Below are positions 16,331 through 24,053 of a stretch of 39,668 nucleotides of DNA, piece by piece (the stretch's first letter is position 1; every line of letters starts with the position of its first letter). The stretch is from an uncultured Pseudophaeobacter sp. (GTDB lineage: Bacteria; Pseudomonadota; Alphaproteobacteria; Rhodobacterales; Rhodobacteraceae): the NCBI GenBank assembly GCA_905479575.1, contig CAJQNB010000084.1, forward strand, positions 1 through 39,668. Direction: 5' to 3'. The position numbers and the translations under genes were made by a program. Below the pieces are notes generated by a model, which was given only the letters and a program-made list of their open reading frames with translations, did not search any database and was not told the DNA's origin.

Positions 16331-17251
16331 ATGCAAGTTTACCTTCCCATTGCCGAGGTATCGGTCGACGCCTTCCTGCTGCTGGGCCTCGGAGGCCTTG
16401 TCGGCATTATGTCCGGCATGTTCGGAGTTGGTGGGGGGTTCCTGATGACCCCCTTATTGTTCTTCATAGGCATTCCACCCGTTGTCGCGGTGGCTACTGG
16501 CGCACCCCAGCTTGTTGCGTCGTCCTTTTCGGGCGTCCTGGCCCATTTTCGGCGACGCACGGTCGATATCAAAATGGGGCTGGTCCTGCAGGCGGGGGGC
16601 CTCATCGGCGCTGGCTTAGGGGTGATTGTATTCAACTATCTAAAAAGCCTGGGTCAGGTCGATTTGTTGGTCACCCTTTTTTATGTGGTCTTCCTGGGCA
16701 TTGTTGGCACGTTGATGTTCATCGAAAGCCTGAACGCTATTTTCAAATCCAGACGCGCAGGCGGGGCTCCCGCGCCCCGGCGGCAACGTGGCTGGGTGCA
16801 TGCCCTGCCATTCAAAATGCGCTTTCGCACCTCGGGTCTGTATATCTCGGTGATTCCGCCCCTCATGGTGGGGGTCGTGGTGGGTATCCTGGCCGCGATC
16901 ATGGGGGTCGGCGGCGGTTTTATCATGGTCCCGGCAATGATCTATATTCTCGGCATGCCCACCAAGGTAGTCGTTGGCACCTCGCTGTTCCAGATCATCC
17001 TGGTCACCGCCTTTACCACCATGCTGCATGCCACCACCAACTACACCGTGGATATCGTGCTGGCGGTTCTACTCTTGGTTGGCGGCGTCATCGGCGCCCA
17101 GATCGGCACCCGCGTTGGGGTCTTTCTCAAAGCTGAGCAACTGCGCATTTTGCTGGCTTTGATGGTCATGCTGGTCTGCACCAAACTGGGCCTTGATCTT
17201 CTGCTCATGCCTAATGAGCTCTACTCCCTTGGCGCAGCAGGAGGGCATTGA
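16331..17251 (+). CDS. TauE/SafE family sulfite or organosulfonate exporter
   Basis: 306 residues with two repeated halves, each having a glycine-rich GVGGGF motif (GMFGVGGGFLMTP near residue 36; IMGVGGGFIMVPAM near residue 195) and about eight membrane spans. The family exports sulfite, sulfoacetate or related anions; the substrate here is inferred. The start is set at ATG 16331, giving MQVYLPIAEVSVDAF; no strong ribosome site is seen, and an upstream GTG at 16274 has none either. It overlaps the region before the TIGR02186 partner, as is usual. Confidence 0.88.
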   Translation: MQVYLPIAEVSVDAFLLLGLGGLVGIMSGMFGVGGGFLMTPLLFFIGIPPVVAVATGAPQLVASSFSGVLAHFRRRTVDIKMGLVLQAGGLIGAGLGVIVFNYLKSLGQVDLLVTLFYVVFLGIVGTLMFIESLNAIFKSRRAGGAPAPRRQRGWVHALPFKMRFRTSGLYISVIPPLMVGVVVGILAAIMGVGGGFIMVPAMIYILGMPTKVVVGTSLFQIILVTAFTTMLHATTNYTVDIVLAVLLLVGGVIGAQIGTRVGVFLKAEQLRILLALMVMLVCTKLGLDLLLMPNELYSLGAAGGH

Positions 17252-17253
17252 CC

Positions 17254-18042
17254 ATGGTCCGTTCCGCTTTCCTCACCGCCTCTCTGGCACTGTCCATGCT
17301 TATCTGCCTGCCCGCCCCCGGTCAGGCCGTTGAGGAAGAAGTCGTGCTTGGCCTGAGCCAGGACCGTGTTGCCATTACAGCAGATTTTGACGGGTCAGAG
17401 ATTCTGATCTTTGGCGCCGTGAAACGGCAATCGCCAATCCCGGAAGGCCCGCCGCTGGAGGTCATCGTTGCGGTCTCTGGCCCCAATTCGCCAGTGACAG
17501 TGCGGCGCAAGGCAAAACGCATGGGCATCTGGGTCAATACCGAAAGCGTCATCGTTGACTCCGCCCCCAGCTTTTACGCCATTGCCACCAGCGCCCCCTT
17601 CTCCGAGGTGATCTCAGACACCGAGGATCTGCGCTACCGGGTGTCCATTGCCCGCGCCATCCGCTCGGTCGGGGCCGCAATGAACATCGCCGACGCCCAG
17701 GACTTTGCCGATGCTGTTGTGCGCATTCGCGAAGACGAAGGGCTGTATTCCCTGCGTGAAAACACCGTGGCCGTTGACCAGCAAACCCTGTTTCGCAGCG
17801 CCATAGACATGCCTGCGGATGTCACCGAAGGACACTACGCCGCCCGGATCTTCCTTACCCGTGCAGGCCGGGTTGTCTCCAGTTTTGAAACCGAAATCGA
17901 CGTGCGCAAGGTTGGTCTGGAGAGGTTTCTCTATGGTCTGTCACGGGAACAACCCTTTCTCTATGGGCTGATGTCTCTGGCCATCGCAGTCGCGGCCGGC
18001 TGGGGAGCCTCAGCTGCCTTTCGCCTGCTGCGCAACAACTAA
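17254..18042 (+). CDS. TIGR02186 family membrane-anchored periplasmic protein
   Basis: 262 residues: a signal peptide (FLTASLALSMLICLPAPGQA), a periplasmic domain beginning VEEEVVLGLSQDRVAITADF, and a C-terminal membrane helix (LYGLMSLAIAVAAGWGAS). This architecture and the position after a TauE-type exporter define the alphaproteobacterial TIGR02186 family, of unknown function. ATG 17254 is 9 bases after AGGAGGG; the TTG at 17248 is too close. A role as accessory or sensor of the exporter is inferred from neighbourhood. Confidence 0.85.
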   Translation: MVRSAFLTASLALSMLICLPAPGQAVEEEVVLGLSQDRVAITADFDGSEILIFGAVKRQSPIPEGPPLEVIVAVSGPNSPVTVRRKAKRMGIWVNTESVIVDSAPSFYAIATSAPFSEVISDTEDLRYRVSIARAIRSVGAAMNIADAQDFADAVVRIREDEGLYSLRENTVAVDQQTLFRSAIDMPADVTEGHYAARIFLTRAGRVVSSFETEIDVRKVGLERFLYGLSREQPFLYGLMSLAIAVAAGWGASAAFRLLRNN

Positions 18043-18044
18043 CT

Positions 18045-18132
18045 GACCAAAGCTCAGCCTCTTTTTGTTTGACCAGCGGCCAGTCTCTTTCGTTTGAGCA
18101 GAGGTCAGTCCTTTTCGTTTGACCAGAGGTCA
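18045..18132 (+). repeat. 25-bp tandem repeat, 3.5 imperfect copies
   Basis: Units start GACCAAAGCTCAG (18045), GACCAGCGGCCAG (18071), GAGCAGAGGTCAG (18096) and a partial GACCAGAGGTCA (18121). Each full unit ends in a T-rich CTTTTCGTTT-like block. It lies directly after the TIGR02186 stop. GTTTGACC (18117-18124) is also inverted at GGTCAAAC (18180-18187), which could fold a larger stem. Confidence 0.75.
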
Positions 18133-18203
18133 AGGGCCGCTTAGCGGCCGCGCCCCAGCGCGGTTCACCCTTGAGGTCAGGTCAAACAGAATACTCTGGA
18201 ACT

Positions 18204-18236
18204 GGCTCTGATCGGGCATACTGCCAGATCAGAGCC
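18204..18236 (+). terminator. Hairpin between convergent genes
   Basis: Perfect 10-bp stem GGCTCTGATC/GATCAGAGCC with a 13-base loop, followed by TCTCAGCAGCTTTT. It lies between the plus-strand exporter pair and the minus-strand SDR gene and may end transcription; the T-run is weak. Confidence 0.5.
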
Positions 18237-18255
18237 TCTCAGCAGCTTTTCTGTT

Positions 18256-18334
18256 GCGCCGCGCGGCAGCGCGGCGCCGGGCCCAACGGGATTTGCGGCG
18301 CGCAAGCGCAGCACATCCGGGCGGGAGCCCCCCT
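18256..18334 (+). repeat. Dispersed two-hairpin repeat, copy C
   Basis: Perfect 9-bp hairpin GCGCCGCGC/GCGCGGCGC with loop GGCA (18256-18277), then GGGCCCAA (18279-18286), a second hairpin CGGGAT...ATCCGG enclosing GCGC/GCGC, then GCGGGAGC (18321-18328) and a C-run. Together with the tandem repeat and hairpin it fills the 337-base gap 18043-18379; no gene is seen there. Confidence 0.75.
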
Positions 18335-18379
18335 TACACTGGTCTGGTGCACAGATCTGACCTGAGCATTCCAAAGCAA

Positions 18380-19132
18380 TCAGCCGCGGCCGATATAGGG
18401 CATCTTGGTTGCCATCACCGTCATAAACTGAACATTGGCCTCTGGCGGCAATTCAGCCATATGCAGCACCGATTTGGCCGCATCTTCCACCGCAAAACTT
18501 GGCATCGGCGCCGCCTCGGGGGCAGCCTCGGCCTGACGGGCGCTCAGGTCTTCGACCATCGGTGTGCGGGCATTGCCGATATCAATCTGGCCACAGGCGA
18601 TATCAAAGGCCCGCCCATCCAGAGACAGGCTGCGGGTGAGGCCGGTAATGGCGGATTTGGTCGCTGAATAAGGCACCGATCCCGGCCGTGGTACATGGGC
18701 GGCGATAGAGCCATTGTTGATGATGCGCCCGCCCTGCGGTGTCTGGCGGCGCATCTGGCGAAAGCTCGCCCGGGCGGCAAGGAACATACCATTGAGGTTC
18801 ACATTCACCGAGGCATACCAATCCTCCAGGGCAATTTCGTCGATACTGCCACCGGGGGTAAAGATCCCGGCATTGTTGAACAAAACATCCAACCGGCCGG
18901 TGGCCATGACAAATTGATTGACCGCATGATCCACGGCGGTGGCATCGGTCACATCCGCCGGCAGAACCGTGGCATTCACGTGCCCCATGGCGATCTCTTC
19001 CAGCACCTCTTGGCGGCGCGCCAAAAGACCAACCTGCCAGCCTCTGGACAGGCAGAGCTCCGCCACGGCCCGGCCAATGCCAGAACTCGCCCCGGTGATC
19101 AGAATGGTTTTTGCACTGTCAAAACTGCTCAT
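18380..19132 (-). CDS. Short-chain dehydrogenase/reductase (SDR)
   Basis: 250 residues, a classical SDR: cofactor motif TGASSGIG (residues 14-21), NNAG (about 90), and catalytic Ser and YSATK (Tyr-x3-Lys) around residues 140-160. It is an NAD(P)-dependent cytosolic oxidoreductase; substrate unknown. The start at 19132 (MSSFDSAKTILITG) overlaps the helicase stop as ATGA, so translation is coupled to the helicase gene. Longer upstream starts run into the helicase. Confidence 0.88.
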   Translation of the reverse strand: MSSFDSAKTILITGASSGIGRAVAELCLSRGWQVGLLARRQEVLEEIAMGHVNATVLPADVTDATAVDHAVNQFVMATGRLDVLFNNAGIFTPGGSIDEIALEDWYASVNVNLNGMFLAARASFRQMRRQTPQGGRIINNGSIAAHVPRPGSVPYSATKSAITGLTRSLSLDGRAFDIACGQIDIGNARTPMVEDLSARQAEAAPEAAPMPSFAVEDAAKSVLHMAELPPEANVQFMTVMATKMPYIGRG

Positions 19133-20667
19133 AACAGCGATGCCTCCTCTTGCATTTCCAACGTCAGAGCCGCCGCCGGGGCAGCCTTCAGATCGTCCAC
19201 CCGCAGCGGTCCCATTGGTTTGGACAGCCGGTTGCGCACCACCCAGATCAGGCGCTCCTGCGCCCGGGTGATGGCCACATAGGCCAGGCGTTTCCACAGC
19301 GGCTGCCCCGCCTCCACCCGCCCCATACGGGCGGCGGCATAGATATCAGGCGCAAAGACCTGGGTGGTATCCCACTGCGAGCCCTGCGCCTTGTGGATGG
19401 TCACCGCAGCGCCGTGCAAAAAGGTGGCGCCCATGCGGGCGGCATAGGGAATAAAGGGCTCTTCCTCATCCGGCTTTTCAATTTTCACAATCGAGGCCGC
19501 CGAGACCTGCGGGTCTTCGGCCCCCATCACATGCAGACGCGAAAACCCCGGCTTGCGCCCTGGCCCCAGATAGACCACCTGGGCGCCCTTGATCAGTCCG
19601 CGCGCCTCCAGGTCGAGCCGCTTCTTGCGGTGTTTCAACGGCAGTTCCAGCCCATCACAGATCAAAGGCTCGCCCTCGGCCAGGGCATCCTCGGGCGCAC
19701 CATGCACTCTGCGAAAGGCATTGATCAGCCGGATGCGGGTGGCATTGCGCCAAACCAGCACCGGGCTGCGCGCCATCAGGTCGACTTCGACCCGCTGCCC
19801 CCAGACCACGCGCTCATCGCGCTTGGCGGTTTCTTCGATCATCCGTTCAAAATCATCAAACCCCAGCGCCGGATCCGCCAGCGCATGGGCAAGATCCAAA
19901 ATGGGATTATCCGCCTCCTGGCGGTGGACCCGATGCAGCACCAGCTGGCGCGGCTCTGGCAGGGTTTCAAACACCATCGACCCAGATTGATTGACCGGCG
20001 CCAACTGCGCCGGATCTCCAAACAGCACCAGATTGGGAAAGATCTCTTTCAGATCCTCAAACTGGCGGTCATCCAGCATCGAGGCCTCATCGACAAAACC
20101 GATATCCAGCGGATCTTCGCGCCGTTTCCAGCCGGTGATAAAATCGGATCCCCGCAGTCCCGCAGCGGCAAGCGCCCCGGGAATAGATTTGTTTTTCTCA
20201 TAGAAAGCCGCCGCCCGCGCCAAAGCCTCTTCTGTCAGGCCATCGACCTCGGGCAGCTCACCATTCCCGGCGAGCCATTCGGCGATCCGTTCATATTCCG
20301 GGTCATAAACCGGCGTGTAGAGAATGCGGTGAATGGTTGTGGCCGGAACCCCCCGCAGCCGCAAAACGCTGGCCGCCTTGTTGGTTGGTGCCAGGATTGC
20401 TAGCGACCGGCGCCCGGTCTTTTTGCGGCTTTCATAATCGCCCGAGACCACTTCGACACCGGCCTTTTCAAGCGTTTTATACAGCTCGGCCAGTAACAGC
20501 GTCTTGCCGGAGCCTGCCTTGCCAATCACCGCCATCACCCCAGCTTCCCCCATGGGAGGCTGCAGCAGACCGTCCTCCAAATCCACCCCGGCCTGGCGCA
20601 GCAAAGCCGAAACACTGTCAAAGGCAACGGCCTGATCATCGGAGAATTTTACGGTCAAATCTGTCAT
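19129..20667 (-). CDS. RecD-like / Dda-like superfamily 1 DNA helicase
   Basis: 512 residues. Walker A is GKAGSGKT (residues 49-56), motif Ib is LAPTNKAASVLR, Walker B is GFVDEASM, and motif III is FGDPAQLAPV. The C-terminal UvrD_C2 part has GAAVTIHKAQGSQWD and YVAITRAQERLIWV. These mark an SF1B 5'-3' helicase like RecD or T4 Dda, without RecBCD partners nearby. It probably acts in DNA repair or replication-fork restart. No clear ribosome site is seen before ATG 20667. SDR follows with overlap. Confidence 0.9.
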   Translation of the reverse strand: MTDLTVKFSDDQAVAFDSVSALLRQAGVDLEDGLLQPPMGEAGVMAVIGKAGSGKTLLLAELYKTLEKAGVEVVSGDYESRKKTGRRSLAILAPTNKAASVLRLRGVPATTIHRILYTPVYDPEYERIAEWLAGNGELPEVDGLTEEALARAAAFYEKNKSIPGALAAAGLRGSDFITGWKRREDPLDIGFVDEASMLDDRQFEDLKEIFPNLVLFGDPAQLAPVNQSGSMVFETLPEPRQLVLHRVHRQEADNPILDLAHALADPALGFDDFERMIEETAKRDERVVWGQRVEVDLMARSPVLVWRNATRIRLINAFRRVHGAPEDALAEGEPLICDGLELPLKHRKKRLDLEARGLIKGAQVVYLGPGRKPGFSRLHVMGAEDPQVSAASIVKIEKPDEEEPFIPYAARMGATFLHGAAVTIHKAQGSQWDTTQVFAPDIYAAARMGRVEAGQPLWKRLAYVAITRAQERLIWVVRNRLSKPMGPLRVDDLKAAPAAALTLEMQEEASLL

Positions 20668-20754
20668 GGCGCGACACTATCCCGGCGGGGTCGGCGACAC
20701 CAGCGCAACCGACCCCCTGTTCTTAATCTTCATCCGCCCATGTCTCTGCCAGAA

Positions 20755-21396
20755 TCACCCGGTCAGGCGCATCGGCGCCACAGCAGAAGTGCTGCCTAAG
20801 GAGCGATCAAACCACAGCTGAGACATTTCCGGCGCGATACCTGCCCGTTGTGCCACCCGCTGATAGGCCTGCACGTTGTATTCCCATAGGCCAAGGCTGA
20901 TCCTGTCGCGGCCAACACCCGCAGATTTGATGATCTCGGGACTAAAGCCAAGACTGCGGTAGATCCGCACCATGCGGCGATCAAACACCCCGGCAAAATG
21001 GGAAACGGAGAGGTTTCGCATGATCTCCAACCCGGCCAGCGTCAGCGCCCCGGCCACATTTCCGGTTGCCTGCCGCGACAGGCAGAACCGGGTACATTCC
21101 CAGATCAATGGGCTGGAAATCGGATTGCCGCCGGTCAGGTTCGAAAACACATCATTGACCATCACCGGCCCGGTTGTTGGCAAAAACCGCATCGAGCCCC
21201 CATGGCGGCCATCGGGCATTTCCCAGATTACATAGAGCGGGTTCAACGCATCATATTGATCGCGTTCCTCGCCCCGGTGGTCCACCTGGACATCCCAGCC
21301 CAACCTGGTTTGAAACTGATCAGCACGATCCACAAACATCGAATGGGCCAAATCGGCATGGGCATTCAAATCACCTGCATAGACATAGCGTAGCAT
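20755..21396 (-). CDS. LuxI-family acyl-homoserine lactone synthase
   Basis: 213 residues. The residues conserved in LuxI enzymes are all present: Arg24, Phe28, Trp34, Asp46, Asp49, Arg70, Glu100 and Arg103. The enzyme joins an acyl chain from acyl-ACP to S-adenosylmethionine to make an acyl-homoserine lactone signal; chain length cannot be read from sequence. ATG 21396 has GGGG about 10 bases upstream. It lies downstream of a LuxR gene on the same strand, so the pair forms a quorum-sensing circuit. Confidence 0.95.
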   Translation of the reverse strand: MLRYVYAGDLNAHADLAHSMFVDRADQFQTRLGWDVQVDHRGEERDQYDALNPLYVIWEMPDGRHGGSMRFLPTTGPVMVNDVFSNLTGGNPISSPLIWECTRFCLSRQATGNVAGALTLAGLEIMRNLSVSHFAGVFDRRMVRIYRSLGFSPEIIKSAGVGRDRISLGLWEYNVQAYQRVAQRAGIAPEMSQLWFDRSLGSTSAVAPMRLTG

Positions 21397-21489
21397 TTCA
21401 TAAGTCCCCTTTTGCTAGAAACACGAGGGGAGCCTACGCCCGCAAAGCGAGTCCACCCAAGGCTCAAGAGACCCTCAAAGCGGAATAGT

Positions 21490-21527
21490 TAACGCTGCTA
21501 AGTGCAAGTATTTGAAATCAAGCGTTA
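21490..21527. promoter_or_regulatory. Inverted repeat between luxR and luxI
   Basis: TAACGCT (21490-21496) and AGCGTTA (21521-21527) are inverted around 24 bases. One arm contains the luxR stop codon. It sits about 95-130 bases before luxI on the minus strand. It may be a lux-box-like operator or a weak attenuator; no T-run follows. Confidence 0.35.
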
Positions 21528-22244
21528 GATAATCACCATTCCGCAGCTCACTGCGCGGGCAATGGCATGGGTGGTGTTCAGCGCGCCCAGCTTGAACCGC
21601 GCACTTTCAATATAGACCCGCAGCGTGTGCTCGGAAATCGACAGGGTCTTTGCGACCTGCGCCCGACTGTATCCAATGCCCAACAGGGTCAACGCATCCA
21701 GCTCCCGGGGGGATAGGGGCTGTGCCTGCTCTGGTGCGCGGTCGGGTTCAAACTCCAGTGCCTTACGATTGAAGTAATGCCCAATCAGGATCAAATCGCG
21801 GCTGTTCCGGTCGATGAAATTGTCCCAGATTGCATCCTCGCAATGATGGCTGACCGAGAACAAGGCAAACTGACCATTGGGGCCGCGAATAGGGACCGAA
21901 TAGCCCTGGTTGCCGACACCATGTTCCATCGCGGCCTGAAAAAACTCGCGCGCGGGTTTGGTGGACCAGTCAAGACGCCGCCAATCCACAGGATGGAAGC
22001 GCTGATAACAGCCAGAAACAACCGGGTCGATGCGGGTGTAGTTCTTGTCCTGATACTGTTGGGTCCACGCATCCGCATAGGTGCCAAAATAGTAATGATC
22101 CCCAGCACTATCGACCCAATGATACATCGCATGATCAATGGAAAATACCTTGCAGATACTTTCAATGATACCCTGCAGCCCCTCAAGGGTCTGTGTGGCG
22201 TCCAACGCCGTCAGTATCTTGTCCAGTTCTGTTTTGGTCGTCAT
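21525..22244 (-). CDS. LuxR-family autoinducer-binding transcription regulator
   Basis: 239 residues. The N-terminal autoinducer-binding domain (about 1-165) has the Trp/Tyr-rich HYYFGTYADAWTQQYQDKNY and DPVVSGCYQRFHPVDW. The C-terminal GerE-type helix-turn-helix (about 175-239) has LSPRELDALTLLGIGYSRAQ and ISEHTLRVYIESARFKLGA. It senses an acyl-homoserine lactone and controls transcription, probably of luxI. ATG 22244 gives MTTKTELDKIL; a GTG at 22259 is also in frame and neither has a clear ribosome site. Confidence 0.93.
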   Translation of the reverse strand: MTTKTELDKILTALDATQTLEGLQGIIESICKVFSIDHAMYHWVDSAGDHYYFGTYADAWTQQYQDKNYTRIDPVVSGCYQRFHPVDWRRLDWSTKPAREFFQAAMEHGVGNQGYSVPIRGPNGQFALFSVSHHCEDAIWDNFIDRNSRDLILIGHYFNRKALEFEPDRAPEQAQPLSPRELDALTLLGIGYSRAQVAKTLSISEHTLRVYIESARFKLGALNTTHAIARAVSCGMVII

Positions 22245-22575
22245 GGCGTCACATATCACTCTGCTATGGAAGTAATACGACCCACTTCACGCGCCGAACT
22301 CTCGACGCAGGACCCGTCCTCCTCATTTCCCGTTTCTTTTTTCTTCACTAAAGTCTCTCAGGTCAACGAATTCGTTGCTCCTTTGCCCATTTCTTGGGCA
22401 CTACAGTCCCTAAAACCACAAGACCTTCAAGCCGATAGGAAAAAAATTGCAGGTCTGGCAGATCACCTGTCTGGCTGCCCACCCGTCTGGCTGCCCATAT
22501 CTGAGGCTGGCCGGACCAAACAGGGGCGATCTCGCGGTCCAACTAGGGGCGTGCCTCCGTTAAGCGTAAACAAAA
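22245..22575. other. luxR upstream region with palindrome and 16-bp tandem repeats
   Basis: No gene is seen here. CAACGAATTCGTTG (22364-22377) is a perfect 14-bp palindrome. GCCCA and TGGGC form a small inverted repeat just after it (22385-22399). A 16-bp unit beginning GTCTGGC is repeated three times at 22453, 22469 and 22485, the last two sharing GTCTGGCTGCCCA. These lie between the ccr terminator and luxR, so they may be control sites for luxR. Confidence 0.5.
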
Positions 22576-22616
22576 TCGGGCGCCGCAGCTCCCCGGCAAG
22601 GGAGCGCGACGCCCGA
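22576..22616 (-). terminator. Terminator of ccr
   Basis: On the minus strand TCGGGCG...CGCCCGA forms a long GC stem (22576-22582 with 22610-22616), with inner GCTCCC/GGGAGC pairing, followed by TTTTGTTT. It lies about 40 bases after the ccr stop. A CTTTT on the other side could let it work in both directions. Confidence 0.8.
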
Positions 22617-22654
22617 CTTTTCATCTCATGGGCTCTGCGCCCAGATGGTTTGGC

Positions 22655-23941
22655 TTATTTGCCTGCTTCAAGCACATCTTCGAGAGTGCGCAGGCCGGTT
22701 TTTGGGGCCTGAACCAGAACCGACATATTGCCCGGTTTATGCTCGTTGCGCAGCATTTTCATATGTGCGTCCGGCAGGTCCGACCAGGAGAAAACTTCTG
22801 ACATGCAGGGGTCAAGACGACGCTCAACCATCAGCTTGTTCGCTGCAGCAGCCTGTTTCAGGTGGGCAAAGTGCGAGCCCTGCAAACGCTTCTGGTGCAT
22901 CCACATGTAACGCACATCGAAGGTCAGGTTAAAGCCGGAGGTGCCTGCACAGATCACAACCATGCCGCCCTTTTTACAGACGAAGGTCGAAACCGGGAAG
23001 GTTGCCTCACCAGGGTGTTCAAACACCATGTCGACGTTATTGCCTTTGCCGGTGATCTCCCAGATGGCAGCGCCGAATTTGCGCGCTTCTTTGAACCAAG
23101 TGGCATATTCCGGTGTGTTCACGGTGGGCATCTGGCCCCAGCAATTGAAATCCTTGCGGTTCAACACGCCCTTGGCACCCAGCCCCATGACAAAGTCACG
23201 CTTGCTTTCGTCCGAGATCACCCCGATGGCATTGGCGCCAGCAGTGTTGATCAGCTGGATGGCATAGGATCCCAGGCCGCCCGATGCGCCCCAGACCAGA
23301 ACGTTCTGACCGGGTTTCAGGTCATGAGGCTCATGGCCAAACAACATACGGTAGGCGGTGGCCAGTGTCAGCGTGTAGCAGGCGCTCTCTTCCCAGCTCA
23401 GGTGCTTGGGGCGCGGCATCAGCTGTTGGGCCTGCACATTGGTAAACTGGCTGAAGGACCCATCAGGGGTTTCATAGCCCCAGATGCGCTGGCTGGGAGA
23501 ATACATCGGATCGCCACCGTTGCACTCTTCGTCGTCGCCATCATCCTGGTTGCAGTGAATGACAACCTCATCACCGACCTTCCAGCGCTTGACCTTGTCA
23601 CCAACGGCCCAAACAATCCCGGAGGCATCGGAACCGGCAATATGATAGGGCTGTTTATGGCCATCAAAGGGGCTGATCGGCTTGCCAAGCGCAGCCCAGA
23701 CACCATTGTAGTTCACCCCTGCGGCCATCACCAACACCAACACTTCGTGGCTGTCGAGCTGGGGCACATCAACCACTTCCTGCAACATGGCGGAATCAGG
23801 ATCACCATGGCGTTCTTTGCGAATGGCCCAAGCGTACATTTTCTTGGGGACATAGCCCATGGGTGGCATTTCACCGACCTCATACAGGTCTTTTTCGGGA
23901 GCCTCGTAAGACAGCGGTCCGGTTTGTGTGTCCAAAGCCAT
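22655..23941 (-). CDS. ccrA: Crotonyl-CoA carboxylase/reductase
   Basis: 428 residues of the MDR fold. It reduces and carboxylates crotonyl-CoA with NADPH and CO2 to ethylmalonyl-CoA, the committed step of the ethylmalonyl-CoA pathway. Seen: the Ccr N-terminus with MPPMGYVPKKMYAWAIRKER, the active-site region VNYNGVWAALGKPISPFDG with the CO2-site Asn at residue 77 or 79, and the Rossmann loop WGASGGLGSYAIQL. Length matches the family. AGGAGG precedes the ATG. It lies downstream of the acyltransferase gene and about 2.4 kb from ecm, which is divergently oriented. Confidence 0.97.
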   Translation of the reverse strand: MALDTQTGPLSYEAPEKDLYEVGEMPPMGYVPKKMYAWAIRKERHGDPDSAMLQEVVDVPQLDSHEVLVLVMAAGVNYNGVWAALGKPISPFDGHKQPYHIAGSDASGIVWAVGDKVKRWKVGDEVVIHCNQDDGDDEECNGGDPMYSPSQRIWGYETPDGSFSQFTNVQAQQLMPRPKHLSWEESACYTLTLATAYRMLFGHEPHDLKPGQNVLVWGASGGLGSYAIQLINTAGANAIGVISDESKRDFVMGLGAKGVLNRKDFNCWGQMPTVNTPEYATWFKEARKFGAAIWEITGKGNNVDMVFEHPGEATFPVSTFVCKKGGMVVICAGTSGFNLTFDVRYMWMHQKRLQGSHFAHLKQAAAANKLMVERRLDPCMSEVFSWSDLPDAHMKMLRNEHKPGNMSVLVQAPKTGLRTLEDVLEAGK

Positions 23942-24053
23942 GGTGGCCTCCTATTTCAAAGGTCATTGCTGCGACGCAGAATCGCAGCTGCTCCCTGATG
24001 GATAAAAACAGCCGGGTAACATTGCAACCCCTACCGGGGGTCATATTGTAATT

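Noticed and set aside
18045..18132. CRISPR array
   Set aside because: The units are directly tandem and imperfect, with no unique spacers and no cas genes.
22862..23998. 378-codon plus-strand frame opposite ccr
   Set aside because: Antisense shadow; the opposite strand is fully explained by ccr.
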